Of a stretch of 64,000 nt of DNA, positions 33,227-43,968 are shown one piece after another (positions within the stretch are counted from its first letter, which is position 1; each line of letters begins with the position of its first letter). This DNA is from Moritella sp. Urea-trap-13 (GTDB lineage Bacteria; Pseudomonadota; Gammaproteobacteria; Enterobacterales; Moritellaceae), in contig NZ_PJCA01000037.1 in assembly GCF_002836355.1 (NCBI RefSeq), positions 62,001-126,000 of the forward strand, read 5' to 3'. The position numbers and the translations under genes were made by a program. The notes under the pieces were generated by a model, which was given only the letters and a program-made list of their open reading frames with translations, had not been told where the DNA came from and searched no databases.

Positions 33227-33934
33227 TTATCTATTTTTCAGCGGTTTATTAATAAACAGTTCTCTGCTTTTCAGCGGCTTATTGCCCAGATAGGGTAACA
33301 AAATTTGCCGACAAAAACGCTTTGCAGCCGCTAAATTGTCTGGATTAAATTGTCGTTGCTCAAATGCCAGTAAATCTTTACCTAAAAATGAGCTACCCAC
33401 AGCGACTTTATAAATAGATGGCACTACCCCAACATGAGCGACGTATTTATACATACGCTCCGGAAATACCGTATCCATAGTATCAGCGCAATAGCTTAAC
33501 GCACCAATGTTACCTAAACATTGCATTAAATTTAATTCGAATTCACGCAATAAAGGTTCAAGGGGTTCACTTTTAGCTAATGCTAATAAGGCATTTTGGT
33601 AATGAGAGAATAGTTCGGGATTAGCTTGTTCACTGGCGAGTAAACGATAGAGTAATTCGTTGAGGTAAAAACTAGCGTAGAGGTGCTTACCGGCAAGCGG
33701 TAATGAATTAGATACCGCCTCGACCTGACGCATGGACTTGAGTCCACCTTTGCCGGCATAGGCGATATTAAGTAAGGTAAATGGCTGTAAAATTGCACTT
33801 TGACTGTTTTTACGCCCTCGCCCTGCACGTCCCACTAACGAAATTTTGCCATCGTTAATGGTAAAGAAGTCGATTAATAAACTCGACTCCTTAAATGGAC
33901 GGCGGTGCAGTACAAAGGCGTTTTGTAAGTCCAT
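33227..33934 (-). CDS. recO: DNA repair protein RecO
   Basis: RecO works with RecR to load RecA onto SSB-coated gaps. The product has 235 residues. The N-terminal OB fold shows [18 protein letters not shown] and [16 protein letters not shown]. The helical part follows with [16 protein letters not shown] and [18 protein letters not shown]. As in E. coli, the C-terminal zinc cysteines of Gram-positive RecO are not conserved. It is 13 bp downstream of era and 13 bp upstream of pdxJ, in one probable operon. Confidence 0.97.
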   Translation of the reverse strand: MDLQNAFVLHRRPFKESSLLIDFFTINDGKISLVGRAGRGRKNSQSAILQPFTLLNIAYAGKGGLKSMRQVEAVSNSLPLAGKHLYASFYLNELLYRLLASEQANPELFSHYQNALLALAKSEPLEPLLREFELNLMQCLGNIGALSYCADTMDTVFPERMYKYVAHVGVVPSIYKVAVGSSFLGKDLLAFEQRQFNPDNLAAAKRFCRQILLPYLGNKPLKSRELFINKPLKNR

Positions 33935-33947
33935 GCAATAAAGCTAC

Positions 33948-34859
33948 TTACACTTCGTCTCCGTAACCTAAGCTACGAAGTGCACGTTCATCATCAGCCC
34001 AACCAGACTTCACTTTCACCCAACATTCTAGGAAAACTTTATTATCAAACAAAGTTTCCATATCACGTCGAGCTTCAGAACCAATGGTCTTTAATTTCGA
34101 GCCTTTATTACCAATAACCATACGTTTTTGGGTATCACGCTCAACTAAAATTAACGCATTGATATGGAACGTACCATTTTCACTGACTTTAAACTGCTCG
34201 ATTTCAACCGTAGTTGAGTAAGGCAATTCTTGACCAGTGAAACGCATTAGTTTTTCACGAATGATTTCTGATGCCATGAAACGTGAAGAACGATCGGTTA
34301 CATAATCTTCAGGGAAGTAAAAATCACCTTCTTGTAACTGCTGAGAACAAATACCACGTAGCATTTCTACATTGGTACCTTTCGTTGCCGAAATAGGGAT
34401 AATTTCCGCGAAATCAAACTTCGCAGCTAATACCTGCAGATGCGGCATTAATTCTTCAGCTTTGTCTTTAATCGCATCAGTTTTATTAATCGCCAAATAA
34501 ATTGGGCATTTAATATCACGTAATTTGTTTAAGACCATTTCGTCATCGTCAGTCCAACGAGTACCATCAACAACAAAAATCACGGCATCAACATCAATGT
34601 CTTTTAGTGAGCTACTTGCTGCACGGTTCATTAGACGGTTAATGGCACGTTTTTCATCGATATGTAGACCCGGAGTATCTACATATACCGTTTGACGATT
34701 TTCTTCAGTATCAATACCTAGAATACGGTGACGAGTCGTTTGTGGCTTACGCGAGGTAATACTTACCTTTTGTCCCAGGATGCGGTTTAATAACGTTGAT
34801 TTACCAACGTTAGGACGACCAACGATAGCAACAAAGCCGCTATAAGTCATATCACTCAT
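33948..34859 (-). CDS. era: GTPase Era
   Basis: Era is an essential GTPase that binds the 3' end of 16S rRNA during small-subunit maturation. The product has 303 residues. The G domain has [13 protein letters not shown] (G1), RKPQTTRHR (G2), VDTPGL (G3), NKTDAI (G4) and ISATKG (G5). The C-terminal KH domain includes [20 protein letters not shown]. The start overlaps the rnc stop as ATGA, so it is translationally coupled to RNase III, as in E. coli. Confidence 0.99.
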   Translation of the reverse strand: MSDMTYSGFVAIVGRPNVGKSTLLNRILGQKVSITSRKPQTTRHRILGIDTEENRQTVYVDTPGLHIDEKRAINRLMNRAASSSLKDIDVDAVIFVVDGTRWTDDDEMVLNKLRDIKCPIYLAINKTDAIKDKAEELMPHLQVLAAKFDFAEIIPISATKGTNVEMLRGICSQQLQEGDFYFPEDYVTDRSSRFMASEIIREKLMRFTGQELPYSTTVEIEQFKVSENGTFHINALILVERDTQKRMVIGNKGSKLKTIGSEARRDMETLFDNKVFLECWVKVKSGWADDERALRSLGYGDEV

Positions 34860-35527
34860 TGTAATTGCTCCAATGCTTTTTGGGCTGCTTCTTGTTCTGC
34901 TTTACGACGACTAGTACCTTTACCTGTAACAGGTTGCTCTAGGCCTTCAATAACGCAATGAATAGTGAACTCTTGATTATGAGCTTCACCTTTAACTTCT
35001 TCTACTTGATACAGTGGAAGAGCTTGCTTACGTCCTTGCAACCATTCTTGTAACTGTGTTTTTGCGTCTTTCTGATCGATACCTGGTTTGATCGCAGCTA
35101 AACGCGATGCATACCAAGCCAATACACGTTCACGTGTTTTCTCGATATCACTATCCAGATACATAGCACCAATAAGGGCTTCAACAGTATCTGCTAAGAT
35201 AGATTCGCGACGGAAACCACCGCTTTTTAATTCACCAGGGCCTAAGATCAAACAGTCACTTAGTTCAAACTCTCGGGCGATTTCAGCGAGCGTTAAGCCT
35301 TTGACTAAGGTCGCACGCATGCGGCTTAAATCACCTTCTGGTACTTCAGGGAATTTGCAAAACAATGCATCTGAAATAATAAAACCAAGCACTGAATCAC
35401 CAAGGAATTCAAGGCGTTCGTTATGCTTGAAATAAGCGCTACGGTGCGTCAGCGCTTGTTGTAATAGACCGGCATCTTGATACTGGTAACCTAATACAGT
35501 TTGTAATCTTTCTAATAAAATTGTCAT
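34856..35527 (-). CDS. rnc: Ribonuclease III
   Basis: RNase III cleaves double-stranded RNA, including rRNA precursors. The product has 223 residues. The catalytic signature is [14 protein letters not shown] with Asp44, and Glu116 lies in [11 protein letters not shown] double-stranded RNA-binding domain fills the last 70 residues ([14 protein letters not shown] to [13 protein letters not shown]). lepB ends 2 bp upstream and era overlaps downstream. In E. coli rnc autoregulates through a 5' stem; I could not confirm one here because lepB runs up to it. Confidence 0.99.
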   Translation of the reverse strand: MTILLERLQTVLGYQYQDAGLLQQALTHRSAYFKHNERLEFLGDSVLGFIISDALFCKFPEVPEGDLSRMRATLVKGLTLAEIAREFELSDCLILGPGELKSGGFRRESILADTVEALIGAMYLDSDIEKTRERVLAWYASRLAAIKPGIDQKDAKTQLQEWLQGRKQALPLYQVEEVKGEAHNQEFTIHCVIEGLEQPVTGKGTSRRKAEQEAAQKALEQLQ

Positions 35528-35529
35528 AA

Positions 35530-36444
35530 TTATTTTAATTTGCCAATACGACTAAAGCGTATACCTGTTGGGATCCAACCAGGTAACAAAGAATCTTGGT
35601 CACGTTCAAATTCGAAACTAGTCCAAATGAACACAGCCTTGCCAACTAAATTTGCTTCGGGAACAAAACCCCAAAAACGGCTATCAGCACTATTATCACG
35701 GTTATCACCCATCATAAAGTAATGACCGTCCGGAACAACCCATTCGTACTGTCGGGTTGGCGGATTATCTTGCTGATAAAAATCACTGGCTAAATCAGGG
35801 CGGCTAGGGTTAATTAAGATGTTATGTGCTACATCGCCTAGTTGCTCTGTATATTCCTGCAATTCAACCATTTGATCTTTAAACTTGCCGATTTCGACTA
35901 AGCTTAGATCGAGCTTTTTAAAGCCACTGCAGTCTGTTCCGCTGCATGATTTTTGAATGAAAACCTGCTTTCCACGATAAGCGATACGATCACCCGGCAA
36001 GCCGACTACACGTTTAATGTAATCAACTGTCGGCTGTGGTGGATATTTAAATACCGCCACATCGCCACGCTCAGGCTTACCGGTTTCGATAAGTGTAGAA
36101 CGTAATACTGGATCTTTAACGCCATAACTGAATTTCTCTACCAGAATGAAGTCACCAACTAATAACGTTGGCATCATCGAGCCTGATGGAATTTGAAATG
36201 GTTCGTATAAAAATGAACGTAGTATCATCACAGCTGCAATCACCGGGAACATCGATTTTGCGTTTTCCACAATAAACGATTCTTGTCCTAGTTTTGCAAT
36301 AGCTTCAGCTGGTAATTCTGCTTGAGATTGAGCAAATGCGACTTTTTCCGCACGGGCTTTTTCCCAAATCAGTTTATCTAACGCCCAAATAATACCGCTA
36401 ACAAACGTAACCAATACCAATATCAGTGAAAAATAGGTTGCCAT
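35530..36444 (-). CDS. lepB: Signal peptidase I
   Basis: LepB removes signal peptides on the outer face of the inner membrane. The product has 304 residues with membrane helices near residues 3-22 and 64-80. The nucleophile is Ser89 in IPSGSMMPT, and the general base is Lys144 in [12 protein letters not shown]. The C-terminal box is [22 protein letters not shown] supplies the periplasmic cysteine pair seen in enteric enzymes. It follows lepA by 4 bp and precedes rnc by 2 bp. Confidence 0.98.
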   Translation of the reverse strand: MATYFSLILVLVTFVSGIIWALDKLIWEKARAEKVAFAQSQAELPAEAIAKLGQESFIVENAKSMFPVIAAVMILRSFLYEPFQIPSGSMMPTLLVGDFILVEKFSYGVKDPVLRSTLIETGKPERGDVAVFKYPPQPTVDYIKRVVGLPGDRIAYRGKQVFIQKSCSGTDCSGFKKLDLSLVEIGKFKDQMVELQEYTEQLGDVAHNILINPSRPDLASDFYQQDNPPTRQYEWVVPDGHYFMMGDNRDNSADSRFWGFVPEANLVGKAVFIWTSFEFERDQDSLLPGWIPTGIRFSRIGKLK

Positions 36445-36448
36445 TTAT

Positions 36449-38245
36449 TTAGTCCTTTCCGATATGTAACACAGCTAAGAAGGCTTCTTGAGGGACCTCA
36501 ACATTACCAACTTGCTTCATGCGTTTCTTACCGTCTTTCTGCTTCTGTAGCAGTTTTTTCTTACGACTGATATCGCCACCATAACATTTTGCAATTACGT
36601 TTTTACGCATTTGCTTAACGGTACTACGGGCAATCACTTGCGAGCCGATTACAGCTTGAATCGCAATGTTGAACATTTGACGCGGGATCAGTTCTTTCAT
36701 TTTCTCAACCAATAGACGACCACGGTTAAGTGAGTTGTCACGGTGAGTAATCATCGCTAACGCATCAACACGGTCAGTATTAATTAATACATCAACACGT
36801 ACCATGTCGGCAACAGTGAAGCGGATGAAAGAGTAATCTAGAGACGCATAACCACGGCTGGTTGATTTCAAACGGTCAAAGAAGTCCATTACTACTTCAC
36901 CCATTGGGATCTCGTAAGTCAATGCCACTTGCTTGCCGTGATAATCCATCTTAGTTTGAACACCACGCTTATCAATACACAAGGTAATTACGTTACCTAG
37001 GTATTCTTGTGGTACTAAAATATTACATTCAGCGATTGGTTCACGAATCTCTTCGATATCATTCAATGCTGGTAATTTAGCAGGGCTATCAACGTATATC
37101 ACTTCACCTTTTTTAGTTTCTACTTCGTAGACAACCGTTGGTGCAGTGGTGATCAAATCAAGATCGTATTCACGTTCTAAACGCTCTTGAATAATTTCCA
37201 TGTGGAGTAAACCTAAGAAACCACAACGGAAACCAAAACCAAGTGCCGAAGAACTTTCTGGTTCGTAGAATAAAGACGCATCGTTTAGACTTAGCTTACC
37301 AAGTGCATCACGGAACGCTTCATAATCATCAGAGCTAATTGGGAACAGACCCGCATAAACCTGAGGCTTCACTTTACTAAAACCAGGTACAGGTGCATCA
37401 GCAGGTCGACGCGTATTCGTTAGCGTATCACCTACTGGTGCGCCTAAAATATCTTTAATACCGCAAATAACAAAACCAACTTCACCACAACCTAAGTGGC
37501 CAGTATCCGTTTGTTTTGGTGTGAAGATACCCACTTTATCAACAAGGTGAGATTCACCTGTCGACATCACAGTGATCTTGTCACCTTTGTTTAATACACC
37601 GTTGGTAATACGTACCAGTGATACAACACCTTGGTAGTTATCAAACCATGAATCGATGATTAGCGCTTGTAATGGCGCCTCTGCAGAACCTTTTGATGGG
37701 CACGGAATTTCTCTAACAATTGTTTCAAGTACGTCTTCGATACCTAAACCAGTTTTTGCAGAGCAACGTGTCGCTTCCATTGCATCAATACCGATGATGT
37801 CTTCGATTTCTTCCGCAACACGATCAGGATCGGCAGCTGGTAAATCGATTTTATTCAGGATTGGCACAACTTCCAGATCCATTTCCATCGCGGTATAACA
37901 GTTCGCTAGTGTTTGTGCTTCTACGCCTTGACCAGCGTCGACAACAAGTAAAGCACCCTCACAGGCTGCTAATGAGCGAGAAACCTCATAGCTGAAGTCC
38001 ACGTGCCCTGGCGTATCAATAAAGTTAAGTTGGTATGTTTCACCATCTTTGGCTTTATAATCCAGCGTTACGCTTTGCGCTTTAATTGTAATGCCACGCT
38101 CGCGCTCAATATCCATTGAGTCAAGAACCTGAGCTTCCATTTCACGGTCAGATAAACCACCGCAATGTGAAATTAAACGATCTGATAAAGTTGATTTACC
38201 GTGATCGATATGGGCAATAATTGAAAAATTACGAATGTGTTTCAT
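36449..38245 (-). CDS. lepA: Elongation factor 4 (LepA)
   Basis: LepA is a ribosome-dependent translational GTPase involved in initiation and 30S biogenesis. The product has 598 residues (E. coli 599). G motifs are [14 protein letters not shown], the switch I segment [18 protein letters not shown] and NKIDLPAAD. Domains II, III and V follow, then the LepA-specific C-terminus with [20 protein letters not shown]. It starts the lepA-lepB-rnc-era-recO-pdxJ block, with 92 bp separating it from rseC. Confidence 0.99.
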   Translation of the reverse strand: MKHIRNFSIIAHIDHGKSTLSDRLISHCGGLSDREMEAQVLDSMDIERERGITIKAQSVTLDYKAKDGETYQLNFIDTPGHVDFSYEVSRSLAACEGALLVVDAGQGVEAQTLANCYTAMEMDLEVVPILNKIDLPAADPDRVAEEIEDIIGIDAMEATRCSAKTGLGIEDVLETIVREIPCPSKGSAEAPLQALIIDSWFDNYQGVVSLVRITNGVLNKGDKITVMSTGESHLVDKVGIFTPKQTDTGHLGCGEVGFVICGIKDILGAPVGDTLTNTRRPADAPVPGFSKVKPQVYAGLFPISSDDYEAFRDALGKLSLNDASLFYEPESSSALGFGFRCGFLGLLHMEIIQERLEREYDLDLITTAPTVVYEVETKKGEVIYVDSPAKLPALNDIEEIREPIAECNILVPQEYLGNVITLCIDKRGVQTKMDYHGKQVALTYEIPMGEVVMDFFDRLKSTSRGYASLDYSFIRFTVADMVRVDVLINTDRVDALAMITHRDNSLNRGRLLVEKMKELIPRQMFNIAIQAVIGSQVIARSTVKQMRKNVIAKCYGGDISRKKKLLQKQKDGKKRMKQVGNVEVPQEAFLAVLHIGKD

Positions 38246-38337
38246 GAGTTAGATAATATCCAATACTTAGTAGATATGACACTTAATGAGGCGGATTTTA
38301 ACGGATTTAAGGGATGACTGCTATCTTTCAATTACTT

Positions 38338-38817
38338 TTAATCAGCGCGCCATTGCCCTATCACTTCCGATTGAGCCACAACACCTAGCATTTTAGGTTT
38401 TAAATCAAAGTGTTGGTCAAACTTAACACTTAATTTTAGAGTGCCACTGAAACCAATATAACCACCAACAAAAGCCGCGAGAATAACCAAGCCTTCACCT
38501 TCAAATTGGAAAACTTGTGATAAATACTGGCCAAGACCAAGTGACAGTAAAATTGCGGCTAATGGTAATAAATAAACTAGCATGGCGCTGGTGACTAAAT
38601 TCTTTTCACGTAAACCAATTTCGATCTTATCTCCAGCAACAACATCTGCAGTTTTAGTGACGGTAAAATTGTGGATTCGATGTGGGAATGCTTTAGCAAC
38701 CGTTCCGGTACCGCAGTTATCACTGGCATGACAATGGTTACAAGCTGATTGGCTCTCGCACTGTACCGACACTTGATCACCCGTTACACTTTTAACGACA
38801 GCTGTTTCAATAATCAT
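38338..38817 (-). CDS. rseC: SoxR-reducing/sigma-E operon protein RseC
   Basis: The product has 159 residues. The N-terminal cysteine cluster CNHCHASDNC with an upstream Cys resembles the RseC/MucC motif. Two membrane helices follow (about 79-97 SAMLVYLLPLAAILLSLGL and 107-127). In E. coli RseC affects SoxR reduction and sits in the sigma-E operon. It lies 106 bp after rseB and 92 bp before lepA, consistent with E. coli order. Confidence 0.95.
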   Translation of the reverse strand: MIIETAVVKSVTGDQVSVQCESQSACNHCHASDNCGTGTVAKAFPHRIHNFTVTKTADVVAGDKIEIGLREKNLVTSAMLVYLLPLAAILLSLGLGQYLSQVFQFEGEGLVILAAFVGGYIGFSGTLKLSVKFDQHFDLKPKMLGVVAQSEVIGQWRAD

Positions 38818-38923
38818 ACTGATGGATACCTTAGCTTAAAGCAATCGTGACTGACTCAAACGACGCGAGTGTTATATAGTTAAGTACTATATCGTTGAGT
38901 TCAGTCACGCTTGTTAGAATAAA

Positions 38924-39943
38924 TTAGTTATCAAGATTGCGCACAACAGAGTCGGCAATTTTCTTAGCGGTAGCGCTTGGCACTTCACCCACCACCACAA
39001 TCTCAATATCATCTGTGATCTTAGATTGTAAACTAATTTGTCCCGATACACCTAATCCTTGACTTAAACTACCCGCTTTGGCATTGGAATTGATGTAGAT
39101 AGAGATATCGACTAAGCCATCTGAAAACTGCATGTAATCAATTGTTTGACCTATGCCAACAATCTGATGTTTATTACTCACAATCAGTTTAAATCCATCA
39201 GGCATCCAAGCTGCTTTCCATTCTGATTCAGTCGGCTTCGGCATTAAGGTTTGTGTTTGTACAGCGGATAACACCGGTGGTAGTTTAACTGAGTTCAGCT
39301 GTTCTAACCAAGGCGTCACATCAGGAAACTGATACAAGGAAATAGCCATCACTTGGAATACCACTTCGCCACTGTCTTTGATCATATCAATGCGCAACGG
39401 TAAATTAGTGGTGATATCAACCCAAATCAAATAACCAAAGCGGTATTTATCATTCGGGACTACACGCACAACTTGACTTAAACGTCCTGTAACACGAGAT
39501 TTACCACCGACATAAACAGCTTGGTATAAGCTCTCATCAAGTGTGAGTTCCGTCGCCATTAAATTGAATAATAACCCCGGTATAGCCGTTGATGCTAATG
39601 AATAACCGGGTTGCTCCGCTTCAAAAAAACTGGTGATCTCACCACGACGTAAGTATTCGCGAGGATTGCCATTTAACGACAATAAATGGCCGACAGACAC
39701 ACCATCAATAACCCCGTGGCTATAACGCATAGGGGTAATTCTGCCGCGCTCGACCTCGACATAAGACAGATCATAATTAAGCTGTTTAAATGCCGTTTTC
39801 ATATTGTCTAACAGGGCATCTGCAGATAATTGTGGCTGAACAGCAACACGCTTATCAACCTTAACTGACGCCTCTTCACTCCACACTACAGGGGTCAAGA
39901 GTGAAGACAATAAGATCCACAAACCAACACTTTTCTTGAACAT
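38924..39943 (-). CDS. rseB: Sigma-E regulatory protein RseB
   Basis: RseB is a periplasmic sensor that binds RseA and lipoprotein or LPS signals. The product from the ATG at 39943 has 339 residues with a signal peptide (FKKSVGLWILLSSLLTPVVW) cleaved near WSEEA. The MucB/RseB domain shows LSYVEVERGRITPMRYSHG, and VTGRLSQVVRVVPNDKYRFG with LWVDITTNLPLR-like text (IWVDITTNLPLRIDMI). The open frame upstream runs into rseA and is not used. rseA ends 13 bp upstream. Confidence 0.96.
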   Translation of the reverse strand: MFKKSVGLWILLSSLLTPVVWSEEASVKVDKRVAVQPQLSADALLDNMKTAFKQLNYDLSYVEVERGRITPMRYSHGVIDGVSVGHLLSLNGNPREYLRRGEITSFFEAEQPGYSLASTAIPGLLFNLMATELTLDESLYQAVYVGGKSRVTGRLSQVVRVVPNDKYRFGYLIWVDITTNLPLRIDMIKDSGEVVFQVMAISLYQFPDVTPWLEQLNSVKLPPVLSAVQTQTLMPKPTESEWKAAWMPDGFKLIVSNKHQIVGIGQTIDYMQFSDGLVDISIYINSNAKAGSLSQGLGVSGQISLQSKITDDIEIVVVGEVPSATAKKIADSVVRNLDN

Positions 39944-39956
39944 TACTGGCTCACTA

Positions 39957-40505
39957 TTATTGCTGGATGCGTTTTTGTAATTGATGATCAAGTACAAATG
40001 CATTGATGCGACGTACTTGCTCGACCTTCTCTTCATCGGTAAATTCAGGCTGTACTTGACGTGAATCAGGCGATTCAATACTCAAGCTCACAGGTGATGC
40101 GATACCGGCGAATGGCATGACATTTAGCGCTGGTTCAAGCCCTGTTATCGGTGCTTCAGTATTACTGTATTGCACCCCCGTAATAACCATTAATGTAACC
40201 GACGCCGCAATAGCAAATTGGCCACCCGTTTTTAGCCAAGGCTGGATCACTTTTTGATAGAAAGAGCTATCGTTGGCACTTTCTTTTGGCATTATCAGTG
40301 CTGGTTCTTCAGCAATAGCGGCGGAGATTGCACGGGTAAGATCTAAATTAACCGCTGTAGGTGTCTCACCACGCATCACATCACCAATCAAATGGTAATG
40401 CTGCCAACTTGACGATAATGCTTCATCTTGACCTAACTCATCAAGTAATGCTGCATCAATATGTTCATTGTCTACAATGGAGGATAAACGTTCTTTTTCT
40501 ATCAT
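39957..40505 (-). CDS. rseA: Anti-sigma-E factor RseA
   Basis: RseA holds RpoE at the inner membrane until DegS and RseP cut it. The product has 182 residues. The N-terminal cytoplasmic domain has ERLSSIVDNEHIDAALLDEL and SSSWQHYHLIGDVMRGE, the sigma-binding part. A membrane helix lies near residues 93-111 (GGQFAIAASVTLMVITGVQ), and a periplasmic tail follows. It lies 41 bp downstream of rpoE and 13 bp upstream of rseB. Confidence 0.96.
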   Translation of the reverse strand: MIEKERLSSIVDNEHIDAALLDELGQDEALSSSWQHYHLIGDVMRGETPTAVNLDLTRAISAAIAEEPALIMPKESANDSSFYQKVIQPWLKTGGQFAIAASVTLMVITGVQYSNTEAPITGLEPALNVMPFAGIASPVSLSIESPDSRQVQPEFTDEEKVEQVRRINAFVLDHQLQKRIQQ

Positions 40506-40546
40506 AATTAATACCTAAATTTACTCGTCCGTAATCTGTGTTTAAT

Positions 40547-41125
40547 TTACTGTTGAAGTAAGGGTTTCAATTTCACTTCAATCGCTTCACGCGCTCTAAA
40601 AATACGTGAGCGAACAGTACCCACTGGGCAGCTCATGACAATACTGATATCGTCATAACTCATGCCTTCCATTTCACGCAGTGTTATCGCGGTACGTAAT
40701 TCATCTGGTAACCCATCAATAACTGAAAAAATAACCGCTTTCATTTCTTCAGCTAGAATTATACGTTCTGGTGTTGACGACTCGCGCATGCCATCGTTGC
40801 CGTCGTAGAACTCCGCATCTGCGGCATCAATATCATTGGCAGGTGGTCGTCTACTTTGTGCAATTAAATAGTTTTTTGCGGTATTACTGGCAATACGATA
40901 CAACCAAGTATAAAACGCACTATCACCTCTAAAGTTAGGTAAGGCACGGTAGGCTTTAATAAATACTTCCTGAGTCACATCGGCAACGTCACCACTAGCA
41001 GACACATAGCGTGAGATCAGGTTCGCCACTTTTTGTTGGTATTTCGTCACCAATAAATTAAATGCGGCCTTGTCACCGCCTTGAACCCGCTCAACTAATT
41101 GCAAGTCCGTCTCTTTTGCACTCAT
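40547..41125 (-). CDS. rpoE: Envelope-stress sigma factor RpoE (sigma-24)
   Basis: RpoE directs transcription in response to outer-membrane damage. The product has 192 residues. Region 2 reads DVTQEVFIKAYRALPNFRGDSAFYTWLYRIASN and region 4 reads LREMEGMSYDDISIVMSCP-type text ending GTVRSRIFRAREAIE (helix-turn-helix). It heads the rpoE-rseA-rseB-rseC operon and has its own sigma-E promoter upstream, which gives positive autoregulation. nadB is divergent, as in E. coli. Confidence 0.98.
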   Translation of the reverse strand: MSAKETDLQLVERVQGGDKAAFNLLVTKYQQKVANLISRYVSASGDVADVTQEVFIKAYRALPNFRGDSAFYTWLYRIASNTAKNYLIAQSRRPPANDIDAADAEFYDGNDGMRESSTPERIILAEEMKAVIFSVIDGLPDELRTAITLREMEGMSYDDISIVMSCPVGTVRSRIFRAREAIEVKLKPLLQQ

Positions 41126-41182
41126 TAGTAACTCATAACCTCTTATTATTCTGATGACACTAGTATTACTAATGCGTAATTT

Positions 41183-41209
41183 TCAGACTACGTTATATAA
41201 AAAAAGTTC
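41183..41209 (-). promoter_or_regulatory. Sigma-E-dependent autoregulatory promoter of rpoE
   Basis: On the minus strand GAACTT (41204-41209) and TCTGA (41183-41187) are separated by exactly 16 bases, the spacing and motifs of sigma-E promoters. The -10 box lies 58 bp from the rpoE ATG. No comparable element is seen facing nadB. Confidence 0.88.
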
Positions 41210-41360
41210 GTTTTAACACCAAATAAAGTGACCCATTGGGCTAATTAAATCAAAATAAGACTAAATAAATCAAAATACCTTTTTATTGCCTGAGATTTAA
41301 AGCCTATAATGCCCTACTTAGAGTTAGTCCTAACAGCATACTACAAATCGAGTGGAAACT

Positions 41361-42965
41361 ATGAGAACAAATGCGGAATACCAAAGCGATGTACTGATTA
41401 TCGGCAGTGGTGCCGCAGGACTCTCACTGGCGCTAAAACTCGCCGATCACGCTAAAGTGACGGTGTTAAGTAAAAGCGGCTTAACCGAAGGTTCAACCCT
41501 TTACGCACAAGGTGGTATCGCCGCCGTGTTTGATGAAGCGGACAGTATTGAAGGCCATGTAGCCGATACCCTGGTTGCAGGAGCTGGCTTATGTGATGAA
41601 GATACGGTTAATTTTACCGCCAGCAGTGCAGCTACCAGCTTGAACTGGTTAATAGATAAAGGCGCACCGTTTGATCAAGTCGCTGATGATAATGGTGAAC
41701 AACACTACCATCTCACCAAAGAAGGCGGTCATAGCCATCGTCGTATCCTGCATGCAGCTGACGCCACAGGTAAAGTAGTCCAAACCACATTAATCGATAA
41801 TGTCTCTCAACACCCAAACATCACCCTCATGGAACGCTTTAACGCAGTTGATCTGATCTCTACTAAGCAGCTGAATCAAGCAACTAATCGCATTGTCGGA
41901 GCTTACGTGTGGAACCGCGAAGCCGAAAAAGTCGAAGTCATTAAAGCGCGCTTCGTTATTTTAGCCACAGGTGGTGCCAGCAAAGTTTATCAATATACCA
42001 GTAATCCCGATGTATCGAGTGGTGATGGTATTGCCATGGCATGGCGCGCAGGTTGTCGTGTAGCAAATATGGAGTTTAATCAATTTCATCCAACGTGTTT
42101 GTTCCACCCCGATGCCAAGAATTTCTTACTAACAGAAGCATTACGCGGTGAAGGTGCTTATTTACGTCACGCTGACGGTACGCGCTTTATGCCCAACTTC
42201 GATGAACGCGCCGAATTAGCACCGCGTGATATCGTCGCCCGCGCTATCGATTTTGAAATGAAGCGTCTCGGCAGTGACTGTGTGTATTTAGATATCAGCC
42301 ATAAACCGGCTGAATTTATTATTAGCCACTTCCCAACTATTTATGAACGTTGCTTAAAATTAGGCATCGATATCACCACAGATCCAATCCCAGCAGTACC
42401 AGCTGCACATTATACTTGTGGTGGGGTAATGACTGACTTAACTGGCCAAACAGATATGCGTGGTTTATACGCGATTGGTGAAGTGGCTTATACCGGTCTA
42501 CACGGCGCCAATCGTTTAGCCAGTAATTCATTGTTAGAATGTATTGTGTTTGCCCATGCCGCGGCCGACGATATTTTATCGAAATTACATAAAACGCGTA
42601 AAGATTACCGCATTCCAGCGTGGGATGAGAGTAAAGTGACGAACTCAGATGAAGAAGTGATTATCCAACATAACTGGCACGAGCTACGATTATTCATGTG
42701 GGATTATGTCGGTATTGTTCGCACTACTAAACGTCTAGAGCGCGCCCTACGCCGAGTAAATTTATTACAACAAGAAATTGATGAGTACTACAGTAACTTC
42801 CGCGTCAGTAATAATTTGCTGGAATTGAGAAACCTAGTGACAGTCGCAGACTTGATCATTCGCAGTGCTCTCGACCGTAAAGAGAGTCGCGGCTTGCACT
42901 ACACGCTCGATTACCCAGAGCAGTTTGACGAACCAGAACCAACCATCTTACAACCTAAGGTTTAG
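41361..42965 (+). CDS. nadB: L-aspartate oxidase
   Basis: NadB is the FAD-dependent first enzyme of NAD synthesis from aspartate. The product from the ATG at 41361 has 534 residues; a GTG three codons upstream is possible. The FAD-binding motif is [16 protein letters not shown]. Active-site stretches are [63 protein letters not shown] and [16 protein letters not shown]. The C-terminal helical domain has [13 protein letters not shown]. It is divergent from rpoE over 235 bp and followed by a strong terminator. Confidence 0.98.
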   Translation: MRTNAEYQSDVLIIGSGAAGLSLALKLADHAKVTVLSKSGLTEGSTLYAQGGIAAVFDEADSIEGHVADTLVAGAGLCDEDTVNFTASSAATSLNWLIDKGAPFDQVADDNGEQHYHLTKEGGHSHRRILHAADATGKVVQTTLIDNVSQHPNITLMERFNAVDLISTKQLNQATNRIVGAYVWNREAEKVEVIKARFVILATGGASKVYQYTSNPDVSSGDGIAMAWRAGCRVANMEFNQFHPTCLFHPDAKNFLLTEALRGEGAYLRHADGTRFMPNFDERAELAPRDIVARAIDFEMKRLGSDCVYLDISHKPAEFIISHFPTIYERCLKLGIDITTDPIPAVPAAHYTCGGVMTDLTGQTDMRGLYAIGEVAYTGLHGANRLASNSLLECIVFAHAAADDILSKLHKTRKDYRIPAWDESKVTNSDEEVIIQHNWHELRLFMWDYVGIVRTTKRLERALRRVNLLQQEIDEYYSNFRVSNNLLELRNLVTVADLIIRSALDRKESRGLHYTLDYPEQFDEPEPTILQPKV

Positions 42966-42970
42966 TTGCT

Positions 42971-43008
42971 ATAAAGCCGCAATCAGTATGAACTGATTGC
43001 GGCTTTAT
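42971..43008. terminator. Bidirectional terminator between nadB and the enoyl-CoA hydratase-like gene
   Basis: A perfect 17-bp stem, ATAAAGCCGCAATCAGT with its complement, encloses a 4-nt loop. The outer AAA/TTT ends with T-rich flanks suit termination in both directions. Confidence 0.9.
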
Positions 43009-43022
43009 ATTTTAACCGACTA

Positions 43023-43835
43023 TTATTTTCCAAGTTCAGTGGCGGTATCAGCAAAGATACCCGGCATATCTTTTGCTTCACGCTCAGTTTGTCCACCATG
43101 CTTTAAAAATGCCCCGATGATCGCTTGCGTCTTATTTTCTTTCGCTCTTTCTAAGAAATAACGTAATTCCAATTCTGCACCAGCTTGCTCATCTGTGATT
43201 GACGCAGCAATGATTTCTTTATACATCACGATATCGCGAATTTCTAACTGGCTAATGACGCCAAGTACTTGCGTTAAAAAAGACTCCATTTCTGCTTTAG
43301 GTACAAACTGAGTGATAATATTTAACGTTTCAGCTTGCTGAGCAGTAAAATCATTGCCAAGCAATAATGCTTGTAGCGCTTTTTTTTTACCCATTCTTCT
43401 CGCAAATTGCACCGCACCTTGACCACCAGTTGGAATATTCACGTGTATTTCTGGCTGTGCAAATGCTGCGTTTTCAGTGGCATAAGCTAAATCACAAGCC
43501 ATCACAAATTCATTACCGCCGCCACGTGCCACACCATCGACAACGGCAACCGATATTTGCTTCATCGCTTTAATATTGGCGATCATATGATTAAACTCAA
43601 TCGATGCCGCCTGCCCGCCCTGCGTACCATTAATGACATTCAGATCTAAATGGGCTAAAAAGAAGGCTTCATGACACGACTTAAATACCACAACCTTAGT
43701 ATCACGGTCATCCTTTAGGGATAACACCAACGCATTCACTTCGTTTATAAGGTCAATCGTTAACACGTTTACTGGCGGGTTGTTAATCATCACCGTCGCA
43801 ATACCGTCGTTATGGGTAATCGATAACTTGTTCAT
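43023..43835 (-). CDS. Enoyl-CoA hydratase/isomerase family protein
   Basis: The product has 270 residues from the ATG at 43835, which has an AGGAAA site; an upstream frame start is rejected. The crotonase fold is shown by IATVMINNPPVNVLT, VDGVARGGGNEFVMACDLAYA and FAQPEIHVNIPTGGQGA. The first oxyanion segment reads EAFFLAHLDLN, where many relatives have FxAGxDL, so a histidine replaces the usual glycine and catalysis may be altered. It probably acts on an acyl-CoA, but the substrate cannot be named. A LysR regulator is divergent across 133 bp and may control it. Confidence 0.85.
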   Translation of the reverse strand: MNKLSITHNDGIATVMINNPPVNVLTIDLINEVNALVLSLKDDRDTKVVVFKSCHEAFFLAHLDLNVINGTQGGQAASIEFNHMIANIKAMKQISVAVVDGVARGGGNEFVMACDLAYATENAAFAQPEIHVNIPTGGQGAVQFARRMGKKKALQALLLGNDFTAQQAETLNIITQFVPKAEMESFLTQVLGVISQLEIRDIVMYKEIIAASITDEQAGAELELRYFLERAKENKTQAIIGAFLKHGGQTEREAKDMPGIFADTATELGK

Positions 43836-43968
43836 AGTATTTTCCTGTTTATTTAACTGGGCGATATCAGCTCTGCCCTTCAATGTGTATAACTATAGAC
43901 TTGACATAAGATAAGAAAAATACTTAAATTTACATATTATTGGTGCCAAAAAAGCAACAAAGGTAAAT

